From the NCBI GenBank assembly GCA_036489445.1, contig DASXFV010000031.1, positions 1-64,000 on the forward strand: a stretch of DNA of 64,000 nucleotides, written 5' to 3'. Origin of the DNA: DAIDKA01 sp036489445. Lineage in GTDB: Bacteria; Pseudomonadota; Gammaproteobacteria; Steroidobacterales; Steroidobacteraceae. Below the pieces are notes generated by a model. The model was not told where the DNA came from. It searched no databases and worked only from the letters and a program-made list of their open reading frames with translations. Below, in pieces: positions 41,210-50,158 of the stretch. Numbering within the stretch: position 1 is the stretch's first letter; each line of letters opens with the position of its first letter. The position numbers and the translations under genes are program-made.

Positions 41210-41938
41210 ATGAGCGATAGCACGCGGTCCCGATACTCCCGCATCCTGGTGAAGCTGTCCGGCGAAGCCCTCATGGGCGGCGGCGACTACGGTATTGACC
41301 CGGCGGTGCTGCGGCGTATTGCCGGGGAGATTCAGGAGATCGTTCGCATGGGCACCCAGGTCGCCGTGGTGATCGGGGGTGGCAACATCTTCCGCGGCGC
41401 GGGACTGGCGCGGGCGGGCATGGATCGGGTCACCGCCGACCACATGGGCATGCTGGCGACCGTCATGAATGCGGTCGCCCTGCAGGATGCGCTCGAGAGT
41501 CTGGGCATGCAGTCGCGGGTGATGTCGGCGATCCGCATCAACCAGGTCTGCGAGGACTACATCCGCCGCCGCGCGATCCGCCATCTGGAGAAGGGCCGCG
41601 TCGTGATCTTCGCCGCCGGCACCGGCAACCCGTTCTTCACCACCGATACCGCCGCCTCGCTGCGCGCCATCGAGATCAACGCCGATGTGCTGCTGAAGGC
41701 CACCAAGGTCAATGGCGTGTACTCGGATGATCCGCTGCGCAACCCCGACGCGCAGCGCTATACGCAGCTGACCTTCGACAAGGTGCTGCAGGACCGGCTG
41801 AATGTCATGGATGCCACGGCCATCGTCATGTGCCGTGATAACCGCCTGCCACTGCGCGTGTTCAACCTGAACAATGTGGGGGACCTGACCCGCATCGCGC
41901 GCGGTGAGGACATTGGTACGGCAGTCACGTTCGAATAG
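41210..41938 (+). CDS. pyrH: Uridylate kinase
   Basis: Phosphorylates UMP to UDP; hexameric amino-acid-kinase-fold enzyme, feedback-controlled by UTP and GTP. It has 242 residues from ATG 41210. Key segments are RILVKLSGEALMGG (phosphate loop), VVIGGGNIFRG, DHMGMLATVMNA and GTGNPFFTTDTAA. An upstream ATG at 41189 falls just after the terminator and is rejected. It is followed by frr after 9 bp. Confidence 0.96.
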   Translation: MSDSTRSRYSRILVKLSGEALMGGGDYGIDPAVLRRIAGEIQEIVRMGTQVAVVIGGGNIFRGAGLARAGMDRVTADHMGMLATVMNAVALQDALESLGMQSRVMSAIRINQVCEDYIRRRAIRHLEKGRVVIFAAGTGNPFFTTDTAASLRAIEINADVLLKATKVNGVYSDDPLRNPDAQRYTQLTFDKVLQDRLNVMDATAIVMCRDNRLPLRVFNLNNVGDLTRIARGEDIGTAVTFE

Positions 41939-41947
41939 GGGCCAAGC

Positions 41948-42505
41948 ATGCTCGATGACATCAGAAAAGACGCTGTGACCCGCATGGGCAAGTGCGTGGT
42001 TCAGTTCCAGGCGGACCTGAAGAAGATGCGCACCGGTCGTGCCCACCCGAGCCTGATCGATCATCTGAAGGTCGACTACTACGGCTCGGACGTGCCGCTG
42101 CAGCAGGTGGCGAGTATCGCAGTCGAGGACGGTCGCACGCTGGTCGTCTCCCCCTGGGAGAAGGGCATGGTCCAGCCGATCGAGAAGGCCATCCACAAGT
42201 CGGACCTGGGCCTCAATCCGATGACCGCCGGCACCATTATCCGCATCCCCATGCCGCCCCTCACCGAGGAGCGCCGGCGGGAGTTCACCAAGGTGATCCG
42301 TCAGGACGCGGAAGGCGCGCGCGTCGCCGTGCGGAACGTGCGGCGCGATGTGATGTCGGATATCAAGGAACTGCTCAAGGAAAAGCTTATCTCCCAGGAC
42401 GACGAGCGTCGCGCTGAGACCGATGTGCAGAAGCTCACGGACAAGCATGTGGCCGACATCGATCAGCTGCTGGCAGCCAAGGAAAAGGAGATCATGCAGG
42501 TCTGA
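41948..42505 (+). CDS. frr: Ribosome-recycling factor
   Basis: Splits post-termination ribosomes together with EF-G. 185 residues, the standard length. Three-helix-bundle segments FQADLKKMRTGRAHPSLID and LTEERRREFTKV are conserved, and the hinge region VDYYGSDVPL is present. It follows pyrH by 9 bp, as in most bacteria. Confidence 0.97.
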   Translation: MLDDIRKDAVTRMGKCVVQFQADLKKMRTGRAHPSLIDHLKVDYYGSDVPLQQVASIAVEDGRTLVVSPWEKGMVQPIEKAIHKSDLGLNPMTAGTIIRIPMPPLTEERRREFTKVIRQDAEGARVAVRNVRRDVMSDIKELLKEKLISQDDERRAETDVQKLTDKHVADIDQLLAAKEKEIMQV

Positions 42506-42548
42506 GCGACTTGCATGAGCATTCCATGTTCCTGATGCCTGCGAGTCG

Positions 42549-43277
42549 ATGAGTCTGCCGCGTCATGTGGCGATCATCATGGACGGCAATGGCCGCTGGG
42601 CCGCTGCGCGGCAACTGCCGCGACACGCTGGGCACAAGGCCGGCATCAGCGCGCTGCGCGCTTGCGTGCAAACGTGCAAGACCCGCGGTATCGGGGCGCT
42701 CACGGTTTTCGCATTCTCCAGTGAAAACTGGGCACGGCCGGCGGAAGAGGTGTCGTTATTGATGAGCCTGTTCATCGACGCGCTCGACCAGGAAGTTGAT
42801 GAGCTGCACGCCAACGGCGTGCGGCTGCGCTTCATCGGTGATCGCCAGCGCCTGAGTGTGCGCCTGCAGGCCTACCTGGCCTCGGCCGAAGCGCGCACCG
42901 CCGCCTGCGATCAGCTGTTCCTGACCATCGCCATGAGTTATGGCGGGCGCTGGGATATCACCCGCGCGGTGCGTGAGCTTGCGGCCCAATGCGCCGCGGG
43001 CAGCGTGCGCTGCGCCGACATCACCGAAGCACAGGTGGCGCAGGCCCTGCAGCTGGCCGAGCTGCCGGATCCGGACCTGTTCGTCCGCACCGGCGGCGAG
43101 CGCCGCATCAGCAATTTCCTGCTCTGGAACCTCGCCTACACCGAGCTGTACTTTACCGACTGCCTGTGGCCGGACTTTGATGCCGGTCAGCTGGATGCAG
43201 CCCTGGAATTCTATGCCGCCCGCGAGCGCCGCTTCGGGCGCACGTCGGAGCAGACGCGGAGCCCGGCGAGTGCTTAA
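42549..43277 (+). CDS. uppS: Undecaprenyl diphosphate synthase
   Basis: Cis-prenyltransferase that makes the C55 lipid carrier for peptidoglycan and O-antigen. It has 242 residues. HVAIIMDGNGRWA near the N-terminus holds the catalytic Asp; AFSSENWARP and RTGGERRISNFLLWN are the other conserved regions, binding isopentenyl diphosphate. It overlaps the GTG start of cdsA by 8 bp. Confidence 0.97.
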   Translation: MSLPRHVAIIMDGNGRWAAARQLPRHAGHKAGISALRACVQTCKTRGIGALTVFAFSSENWARPAEEVSLLMSLFIDALDQEVDELHANGVRLRFIGDRQRLSVRLQAYLASAEARTAACDQLFLTIAMSYGGRWDITRAVRELAAQCAAGSVRCADITEAQVAQALQLAELPDPDLFVRTGGERRISNFLLWNLAYTELYFTDCLWPDFDAGQLDAALEFYAARERRFGRTSEQTRSPASA

Positions 43278-44073
43278 AACCCGAATCCTCACCGCCGCTG
43301 TCCTGATCGGACTGCTGCTGGTCGTCATTTTGTGGCTGCCGCCCGTGGCGACCAAGATCGCGATGACCGCGGTGGTCCTCGCCGGTGCGTGGGAGTGGTC
43401 GGCATTTCTGCGGCTCCAGAGAATCTCCGCACGGCTGCTGTACGTCTTCGCGGTGGCCGCCTCCCTGGCGGTCCTGTGGCACTTGCGGCTGGCGGATCCG
43501 GCGTGCGTGCCGGTCCTGGTGGCGGCGTTGGTGTGGTGGGTGGTGGCGCTGCTCTGGGTGGTGTTCGCCCCGCGGCGGGTCGCCGCCTGGTCGGCGGCAC
43601 TCGCGGGTCTCCTGGCGCTGGCTCCGGCCTGGGTGGCGCTGGTGCGCCTGCGCATCGATGTGCCGCACGGCGATCAATGGTTGCTGTTTGCGCTGTGCCT
43701 GGTGTGGGCCGCGGATGTCGGAGCCTATTTTGCCGGGCGCACTTTCGGACGGGTACGGCTGGCACCGCAGGTCTCTCCGGGCAAGACCTGGGAAGGTGTC
43801 CTGGGCGGCCTGGCGCTGGCGGCACTGGTTGCCCTGTGGGGCAGCTGGTGGTTTGCTGTGCCGGTGTTGCAGCTGGTGCCCCTGTGCCTGGGGGTCGTGG
43901 CGTTCTCGATCGTCGGCGATTTGACCGAGAGCTTGCTGAAGCGTTTTTCGGGCCTGAAGGACAGCGGCAGCCTGTTTCCGGGGCATGGTGGAGTCATGGA
44001 TCGAATTGACAGTCTGACCAGCGCCCTGCCGGTGCTGCTGCTGGGTCTGGTGGTCCTGAGAGTGGCGCGATGA
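43270..44073 (+). CDS. cdsA: Phosphatidate cytidylyltransferase
   Basis: Membrane enzyme making CDP-diacylglycerol, the phospholipid precursor. It has 267 residues and about eight transmembrane helices. The CDS signature KRFSGLKDSGSLFPGHGGV plus MDRIDSL is intact, as is PGKTWEGVLGG. GTG 43270 inside the uppS end is the best start because LKTRILTAAVLIGLL matches CdsA N-termini. The open frame extends far upstream inside uppS, but that part is not coding. It overlaps dxr by 4 bp. Confidence 0.94.
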   Translation: MLKTRILTAAVLIGLLLVVILWLPPVATKIAMTAVVLAGAWEWSAFLRLQRISARLLYVFAVAASLAVLWHLRLADPACVPVLVAALVWWVVALLWVVFAPRRVAAWSAALAGLLALAPAWVALVRLRIDVPHGDQWLLFALCLVWAADVGAYFAGRTFGRVRLAPQVSPGKTWEGVLGGLALAALVALWGSWWFAVPVLQLVPLCLGVVAFSIVGDLTESLLKRFSGLKDSGSLFPGHGGVMDRIDSLTSALPVLLLGLVVLRVAR

Positions 44074-45314
44074 AGGGCATTGCAGTCCTCGGCGCCACCG
44101 GGTCCGTGGGTGTCAACACCCTGGATGTGGTCGCGCGGCACCCCGACCGATACCAGGTCATCGCCCTGGGCGCGCACCGCAACGTGGAATTGCTGCTCGA
44201 GCAGATCCGGCAGTTCCGGCCGGCCGTGGCCGCGCTCACCGATCCGGCCGCGGCGCGGCTGCTCGAGCAACGAGTGAAGGCCCTGGGCCTGCCCACGCAG
44301 GTCTTGAGCGGGCCTGAGTCCCTGGAGACGCTGGCGACGCTGCCGGAGGTGGACCAGGTGATGGCCGCCGTGGTGGGCGCTGCGGGATTGCGCTCGACGC
44401 TGGCCGCAGCCCACGCGGGCAAGCGCCTGCTCCTGGCCAACAAGGAATCCCTGGTCATGGCAGGTCCGCTGCTGATGGCGGCGGTCCATGCATCGGGTGC
44501 CGAGCTGCTGCCCATCGACAGTGAACACAACGCCATTTTCCAGTGCCTGCCCCATGGCGCCAAGCCCGGCACGGCCCCGGGGGGCGTGCGGCGCATCCTG
44601 CTGACCGCCTCGGGCGGACCGTTCCGGGACTGGGACAGCGAGACAATCGCCAAAGCCACTCCCGATCAGGCCTGCAAGCATCCCAACTGGGTGATGGGGC
44701 GCAAGATCTCCGTGGACTCCGCCTCGCTCATGAACAAGGGCCTGGAACTCATCGAGGCCTGTTTCATGTTCGGCCTGCTGCCGGCGCAGGTGGAGATCGT
44801 CGTCCACCCCCAAAGCGTGGTGCATTCGCTGGTGGAATACATCGACGGTTCGGTGCTCGCGCAGCTGGCCTGTCCGGATATGCGCACCCCCATTGCCTAT
44901 GGAATGGCCTGGCCGGAACGTATCGAGGCCGGTACCGACTTCCTGGACCTGATCCGCACCCGGCAGCTGGACTTCGTGGCGCCGGATATGACCCGCTTCC
45001 CCTGTCTTGCTCTGGCTCGGGCTGTAGCAGACACTGGCGGGCTGGCACCTGCCATCCTCAATGCGGCGAACGAAGTCGCCGTCACTGCATTCCTGGAGCG
45101 CCGATTGAACTTTCCGGACATACCTGCGGTCATTGAATGTGTTCTTAACAAGGCTGATGGGGCCAGGACTGCCGAAGGGGGGGTCCGCAGTCTCGATGAT
45201 GTCCTGCACGCAGACCGCCAAGCGCGTGACCTGGCCGTGGAGTTCTGCCGCATCCGTGGCGGAATGACCAAGGCGATACTTCCAACAACACCCGGGCCGG
45301 CAATCTGTTCATGA
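44070..45314 (+). CDS. dxr: 1-deoxy-D-xylulose 5-phosphate reductoisomerase
   Basis: NADPH-dependent second enzyme of the MEP isoprenoid pathway. It has 414 residues. GATGSVGVNTLDVV is the NADPH site; LLANKESLVMAG, LPIDSEHNAIFQCLP and TASGGPFRDW build the metal and substrate site. The C-terminal helical domain is about 15 residues longer than usual. ATG overlaps the cdsA stop, and its stop overlaps the bamA start; the rseP gene normally found here is missing. Confidence 0.97.
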   Translation: MKGIAVLGATGSVGVNTLDVVARHPDRYQVIALGAHRNVELLLEQIRQFRPAVAALTDPAAARLLEQRVKALGLPTQVLSGPESLETLATLPEVDQVMAAVVGAAGLRSTLAAAHAGKRLLLANKESLVMAGPLLMAAVHASGAELLPIDSEHNAIFQCLPHGAKPGTAPGGVRRILLTASGGPFRDWDSETIAKATPDQACKHPNWVMGRKISVDSASLMNKGLELIEACFMFGLLPAQVEIVVHPQSVVHSLVEYIDGSVLAQLACPDMRTPIAYGMAWPERIEAGTDFLDLIRTRQLDFVAPDMTRFPCLALARAVADTGGLAPAILNAANEVAVTAFLERRLNFPDIPAVIECVLNKADGARTAEGGVRSLDDVLHADRQARDLAVEFCRIRGGMTKAILPTTPGPAICS

Positions 45315-47938
45315 AGCGATTTGGATTGGTGAGCACCCTCGCACTGTGCGCGGGTTCAGCAGTATGTGCGGCCCAGACACCGGCTCCGACGGGGGCGGCC
45401 GCGGTCGCGCCAAATCCTCCGGCGCCCAACCCTGCCCCGGGACCTGCGCCAGCCCCTGCAGGGCAATTCGTGCTGCAGAATCCGCTGGCCGCGGTCCCGG
45501 ACCTCGCGGCTGCTGATTTCATGGTTGGCAATATCCGCATCGAAGGTCTGCAGCGCATTTCCGAGGGCACGGTCTATAACTATCTGCCCGTGAATATCGG
45601 CGACCATGTCACGCCGGCGCGCATCCGCGAGGCGATCCGCTCGCTGTACAACACCGGGTTTTTCCGCGATGTGCAGATGCGCCGCGATGGTAGCACCCTG
45701 GTGGTGCTGGTGGTGGAACGCCCGGCCATCGAGAGCTTCGAGATCACCGGCAACAAGGACATCAAGACCGAGGACCTGCAGAAATCGCTGCGCAGCGTGG
45801 GTCTGGCCGCGGGCAAGACCTTTGACCGCTCGGTGCTGGAAGAGGTGAAGGGCTATCTCACCGACCAGTACTTCAGCCGTGGCAAGTACGCGGTAAGCAT
45901 CGATGAGAAGGTCGAGGAAGATTCGGGCAACCGGGTGAAGATCAAGGTCACCATCAAGGAAGGCTCGCGCGCCAAGATCCGCACCATCAACATCGTGGGG
46001 AACCACGCCTTCACGGATAAGGAGATCGACAAGGGCTTTGAACTGCAGACCCCGAACCTGCTGTCCTGGTACAAGCAGGATGACCGCTACTCCAGCGAGT
46101 CCCTGGACGGTGATCTGGAGAAGATCCGCTCCTACTACATGGACCGCGGCTATGCGAATTTCCAGATCGACTCCACCCAGGTGACCATCGCGCCGGAAAA
46201 GGACGACATCTACATCACCATCAACGTCGGCGAGGGCGAGGTGTACAAGGTCGGGGAGGTGAAACTGGCCGGCACTTTCCCGGTGCCGAAGGAGGAACTG
46301 CAAAGGCTCATCCTGGTGTTCCCCGGCACCATCTATTCGCGCAAGGCCGTGACCGCCACGCAGGAGCTGATCCAGAACCGTCTGGGCCAGGATGGTTATG
46401 CCTTCGCCAAAGTGGATCCGGTGCCGACCACCGACAAGGCCACGGGCATCGTGTCACTCACTTTCTTCGTCGATCCGGGCAACCGGGTCTATGTGCGCAA
46501 CATCACCTTCTCAGGCGTCAAGCGCATCAATGACGAGGTGCTGCGCCGTGAGATGCGCATCCTGGAGGGCGGCTGGCTGTCCAATGTGGCGCTGGACCGT
46601 TCCAAGCAGCGGCTGCAGAAGCTGCCCTATATCACCAAGGTTGATGAGGACACGACACCGGTGCCCGGTTCATCCGACCAGGTGGACGTGGACTTCAAGG
46701 TCGAGGAGGGCCCGGGTGCCTCCCTCTCCGGCGGCGTGGGCTATTCGGAGACCTACAAGTTCGAGTTGAATGGCAATTACACCGACGCCAACTTCCTGGG
46801 CTCCGGGCAGCGGGTGTCCGTGAACCTGGAGGAGGGCCTGTACAACAAGGTCTACGGTATTACCGAAACCAACCCCTACACCAACGTCGACAACCTGACG
46901 CGCACCTATGCCTTCAGCTTCCGGGACCAGTCGCAGTTCACCTCGTCTTCTTCCGACTTCTCGACCAAGATCCTGAGCCTGGGGGAGAGCTTTGGCTACC
47001 CGCTGTCCGAATATCAGGGCGTCAGTCTCGGGGCGAATGTGCAGGGTGTGCAGCTGGTTGCGATCGAGAACAGCAGCGCGCTGCAGTCCCTGCAGTGGGT
47101 GCAGAACAACGGCCATACCTACACCGGGACCGCCACCGGCCTGGTCTTCGATCCGACCACCGCCACGTATGCGAATGGCCTCTACTATCTTGACGGCACG
47201 CGCTTTGTCGTCGGTCAGTTCTCGATGGGCTGGAGCTACGATTCGCGCAACCGCGGCTTGTTCCCGGATCGCGGCATGCACCAGGCCCTGAACATCACCT
47301 ACACACCGCCCATCACCGGCGTGTCGTACTACAAGGCGAATTACGAGTTCGTGAAGTACATACCGTTGTGGGGCAGGTGGACGATGGCATTCACCGGGGA
47401 CCTGGGTTATGGCGCGGGTCTGGGGAAGACGACCTCACTGCCGCCCTATGAGCTGTTCTACGGCGGCGGCCCGGATTCGGTGCGCGGCTTCCAGGAGAGT
47501 CTGCTCGGACCCAAGGACCAGTACGGCAATCCCTATGGTGGCAACCTGAACGTGCTGGCGCGCTCCGAGCTGATCGTGCCACTGCCGCCCAAAATTGCCT
47601 CCAGTGCCCGTTTGAGCCTGTTCGTCGATGTGGGCAATGTGTTCTCGACCGGCAAGACTCCGGCGTTCTATGCGCCGCCCCCCGGTTACAGCACGGGCTA
47701 TGGATTGACGGAGGCCGACATCAGCGATCCGGCCGTTCTGGCCGAGCATCCGGAAAACTACGCCTTCTCCTTCAGCGGCCTGCGGGAATCGGTGGGTGTC
47801 GCGGTGCAGTGGCTGGCGCCTCTGGGCCTGTTTCGCTTCAGTCTGGCGATCCCCATCAACGCGCAGCGTGAGGTTGACGGCGTCACCTGGGGTGACCAGA
47901 CCGAGCGCTTCCAGTTCTCGGTCGGACAGGCGTTCTAG
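45311..47938 (+). CDS. bamA: Outer-membrane protein assembly factor BamA
   Basis: Central Omp85 insertase for outer-membrane beta-barrels. It has 875 residues. The signal peptide ends near VCAAQ; residues 22-51 form a Pro/Ala-rich linker (APNPPAPNPAPGPAPAPAG) not usual for BamA. Five POTRA domains start at about residue 73 (VGNIRIEGLQRISEGTVYN) and the 16-strand barrel from about residue 475. The L6 VRGF motif is in GPDSVRGFQES, and the protein ends FSVGQAF. ATG overlaps the dxr stop by 4 bp. skp follows. Confidence 0.97.
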   Translation: MKRFGLVSTLALCAGSAVCAAQTPAPTGAAAVAPNPPAPNPAPGPAPAPAGQFVLQNPLAAVPDLAAADFMVGNIRIEGLQRISEGTVYNYLPVNIGDHVTPARIREAIRSLYNTGFFRDVQMRRDGSTLVVLVVERPAIESFEITGNKDIKTEDLQKSLRSVGLAAGKTFDRSVLEEVKGYLTDQYFSRGKYAVSIDEKVEEDSGNRVKIKVTIKEGSRAKIRTINIVGNHAFTDKEIDKGFELQTPNLLSWYKQDDRYSSESLDGDLEKIRSYYMDRGYANFQIDSTQVTIAPEKDDIYITINVGEGEVYKVGEVKLAGTFPVPKEELQRLILVFPGTIYSRKAVTATQELIQNRLGQDGYAFAKVDPVPTTDKATGIVSLTFFVDPGNRVYVRNITFSGVKRINDEVLRREMRILEGGWLSNVALDRSKQRLQKLPYITKVDEDTTPVPGSSDQVDVDFKVEEGPGASLSGGVGYSETYKFELNGNYTDANFLGSGQRVSVNLEEGLYNKVYGITETNPYTNVDNLTRTYAFSFRDQSQFTSSSSDFSTKILSLGESFGYPLSEYQGVSLGANVQGVQLVAIENSSALQSLQWVQNNGHTYTGTATGLVFDPTTATYANGLYYLDGTRFVVGQFSMGWSYDSRNRGLFPDRGMHQALNITYTPPITGVSYYKANYEFVKYIPLWGRWTMAFTGDLGYGAGLGKTTSLPPYELFYGGGPDSVRGFQESLLGPKDQYGNPYGGNLNVLARSELIVPLPPKIASSARLSLFVDVGNVFSTGKTPAFYAPPPGYSTGYGLTEADISDPAVLAEHPENYAFSFSGLRESVGVAVQWLAPLGLFRFSLAIPINAQREVDGVTWGDQTERFQFSVGQAF

Positions 47939-48073
47939 CAGCGGGTGAATTCCGCTATGATCCCCCGTCCTTTCGTCCGGTAGGGTTTTCATTGTTTTGT
48001 CTATTGTTCAATGTTCGGGGTCGCGCGCCGCGCGTGCCCGCTTAATTTGGGCTTTGCCCACAAGAGGAGCATC

Positions 48074-48643
48074 GTGAAGGGCGTCGTCAGGTCTTTGATT
48101 CTGGGTTCGGCTGCGACACTGGTGCTGGCGGCGGCGCCGGCGTGGGCGGAGCTGAAAATTGGTTATGTAAATTACAATGCGCTGATGCAGGAGTCACCGG
48201 AGGCGAAGACCATTGCGGATGCACTGCGCACCGAGTTCCTGCCCCGGCAGCGGGAGTTGCAGACCCTGCAGCAGTCGCTGAAGGCGCGTAGCGACAAGCT
48301 CACCAAAGATGGCGCCACCATGACGGACGACCAGCGTAGCCGCGAGGAGAAGCAGATCAGCGACGGCGAGCGCGAACTGCAGCGCAAACAGAGCGAAGCG
48401 CAGGATGACTTCAACACGCGCCGCAATGAAGAACTGTCGACGCTGCAGAAGTCGCTGGTCCAGCAGGTCGGCGCCTTTGGCAAGTCCCAGAGCTACGATC
48501 TGATCCTGGCCGAAGGCGTCATTTACGCGGCTCCGGCGCTGGATATCACGCAGCAGGTGCTGGCGGCCCTGCAGCCACACGGTGCCAAGGCCGGTGGGCC
48601 CGCAACGTCGCAGAAGTCTGGCCCAAAGCCTGCTGCCAAGTGA
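48074..48643 (+). CDS. skp: Periplasmic chaperone Skp (OmpH)
   Basis: Trimeric periplasmic chaperone that carries unfolded outer-membrane proteins to BamA. I place the start at GTG 48074, with AAGAGGAG 5 nt upstream, giving 189 residues and a signal peptide cut after APAWA. ELKIGYVNYNALMQESPEAK is the conserved N-terminal strand; long charged helices (residues 50-130) form the tentacles. A Lys/Pro/Gly tail ends it. An upstream ATG at 48011 is rejected since it would bury the signal. Confidence 0.93.
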   Translation: MKGVVRSLILGSAATLVLAAAPAWAELKIGYVNYNALMQESPEAKTIADALRTEFLPRQRELQTLQQSLKARSDKLTKDGATMTDDQRSREEKQISDGERELQRKQSEAQDDFNTRRNEELSTLQKSLVQQVGAFGKSQSYDLILAEGVIYAAPALDITQQVLAALQPHGAKAGGPATSQKSGPKPAAK

Positions 48644-48651
48644 GTTTGAAA

Positions 48652-48673
48652 GCGGGCCCCATTGCGGGTCCGC
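48652..48673 (+). other. Short hairpin in the skp-lpxD spacer
   Basis: An 8-bp GC-rich stem (one G-T pair) around CATTGC lies 9 bp after the skp stop and 14 bp before the lpxD ATG. No T-tract follows. It may protect the skp mRNA 3' end or tune read-through. Confidence 0.35.
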
Positions 48674-48686
48674 ATGAGGCGGCCGC

Positions 48687-49700
48687 ATGGTTGTCACCCT
48701 CGGCGAGCTAGCAGTCCGCTTCGGGTGTGAATTGCGCGGCGACCCGCTGCGCGAAGTCGATTGCGTCGGCACCTTGCTGGACGCGCACCCGCGCGCCATC
48801 ACGTTCCTGGCTGAGAGCCGCCACCGCGCGGCGATGGCGCAAACCAAAGCCGCCGCTGTAGTGGTGGAAGCGCGCTTCGCGGCCGGCTGTCCCGTGGCGG
48901 CCCTGATCGCATCCAATCCGCGCGCCACCTATGCCCGGATCGCCACCTGGCTGTATCCGCCGCTGCCGGTGGTCCCGGGTATCCACCCCAGCGCGATCAT
49001 CGCGGCGGATGCTCAGGTTGACCCCAGCGCCCATGTCGGGGCCCTGGCGGTGATTGGTGCGGGTACCCGCATCGGCGCCGGCGCCCTGATTGGTCCGCAC
49101 TGTGTGATCGGGGCCGAGGTGTCGATTGCGGCGCAGGCACGGCTGGTGGCTCGGGTGACCCTGTGCGACGGGGTCTGCCTGGGCGCACGCTCGGTCATGC
49201 ACCCCGGCTCGGTGGCCGGCAGTGAGGGATTCGGATTCGCGCCGGAGGATGGCGCATGGTTGAAGATTCCGCAGGTGGGCGGCGTGCGGATTGGTGCGGA
49301 CGTGGAGATTGGCGCCAATACCACCATTGATCGTGGCGCCATCGGGGATACGGTGATCGAGGATGGCGTGAAGCTGGATAACCTGATCCAGATCGGGCAC
49401 AACGTGCGCTTGGGAGCGCACACCGCAATCGCGGGTTGTACCGGTATCTCCGGCAGCACCCTCATCGGCGAGCGTTGCCAGATCGGGGGCGCCGTCGGGA
49501 TTGGCGGGCACCTGAGCATCACCGATGATGTGATCATTACCGGCTTCTCGATGATCAGCCATTCGATCCCAAAGCCCGGGGTATACTCCAGCGGAATTCC
49601 GTTTGAGGAAGCACGGACCTGGCGCCGGATGGTTGCCCGATTCAAGCGCCTGAGTCCGCCAGATCGCAAGCCGGACGGACACGAGAGCAAAGATGACTGA
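48687..49700 (+). CDS. lpxD: UDP-3-O-(3-hydroxyacyl)glucosamine N-acyltransferase
   Basis: Third lipid A step, adding an N-linked hydroxyacyl chain from acyl-ACP. It has 337 residues: an N-terminal uridine-binding domain, then a long left-handed beta-helix of hexapeptides (IHPSAIIAADAQVDPSAHVG to IGGAVGIGGHLSI). The catalytic His lies in LIQIGHNVRLG. GSEGFGFAPEDG is the conserved acyl-pocket segment. It overlaps fabZ by 8 bp. Confidence 0.96.
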   Translation: MVVTLGELAVRFGCELRGDPLREVDCVGTLLDAHPRAITFLAESRHRAAMAQTKAAAVVVEARFAAGCPVAALIASNPRATYARIATWLYPPLPVVPGIHPSAIIAADAQVDPSAHVGALAVIGAGTRIGAGALIGPHCVIGAEVSIAAQARLVARVTLCDGVCLGARSVMHPGSVAGSEGFGFAPEDGAWLKIPQVGGVRIGADVEIGANTTIDRGAIGDTVIEDGVKLDNLIQIGHNVRLGAHTAIAGCTGISGSTLIGERCQIGGAVGIGGHLSITDDVIITGFSMISHSIPKPGVYSSGIPFEEARTWRRMVARFKRLSPPDRKPDGHESKDD

Positions 49701-50148
49701 AGCCGTACAGTTTGATATCCATGGCATTCTCAAACTCCTGCCGCATCGCTATCCGTTTCTGATGGTGGACCGGGTGCTGGAGTGCCGCGCGGGGCAGAGC
49801 ATCCGTGCGCTCAAGAACGTCACATTCAATGAGCCGTACTTCATGGGGCACTTCCCGCAGCGACCGGTGATGCCCGGTGTGATGATCATCGAAGCGCTGG
49901 CGCAGACCGCGGGCGTTCTGGCCTTTGTCACCAGCGGCGTGACGCCGCATGCGGACACCAAGTTCTACTTTGTCGGCATCGACAAGGCCCGGTTCCGCAA
50001 GCCGGTGGAGCCTGGGGACCAGCTGATCCTGAGTGCGCAGTTGACGCGCAGCTTCAAGGGCATCTGGCGCTTCGCCACCGCGGCGTTCGTCGGCACCACT
50101 GAGGTGGCGAGCGCGGACATGATGGTGGCACCCGAGGCGTCCAAGTGA
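49693..50148 (+). CDS. fabZ: 3-hydroxyacyl-ACP dehydratase FabZ
   Basis: Hot-dog-fold dehydratase in fatty-acid elongation, competing with LpxA and LpxD for hydroxyacyl-ACP. 151 residues. LLPHRYPFLMVDRVLE and the active-site stretch GHFPQRPVMPGVMIIEALAQ hold the catalytic His and Glu. It lies between lpxD and lpxA, the standard order. Confidence 0.97.
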   Translation: MTEAVQFDIHGILKLLPHRYPFLMVDRVLECRAGQSIRALKNVTFNEPYFMGHFPQRPVMPGVMIIEALAQTAGVLAFVTSGVTPHADTKFYFVGIDKARFRKPVEPGDQLILSAQLTRSFKGIWRFATAAFVGTTEVASADMMVAPEASK

Positions 50149-50158
50149 CGGTGGCGTC

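Noticed and set aside
40709..42448. A 579-codon minus-strand frame opposite tsf, pyrH and frr
   Set aside because: It covers three unmistakable genes and shows antisense-type composition and no family motif.
44070..48643. rseP hidden in another frame near dxr/bamA
   Set aside because: dxr, bamA and skp fill the interval, with only 4 bp of overlap and one 135-bp gap, which is too short for an M50 protease.
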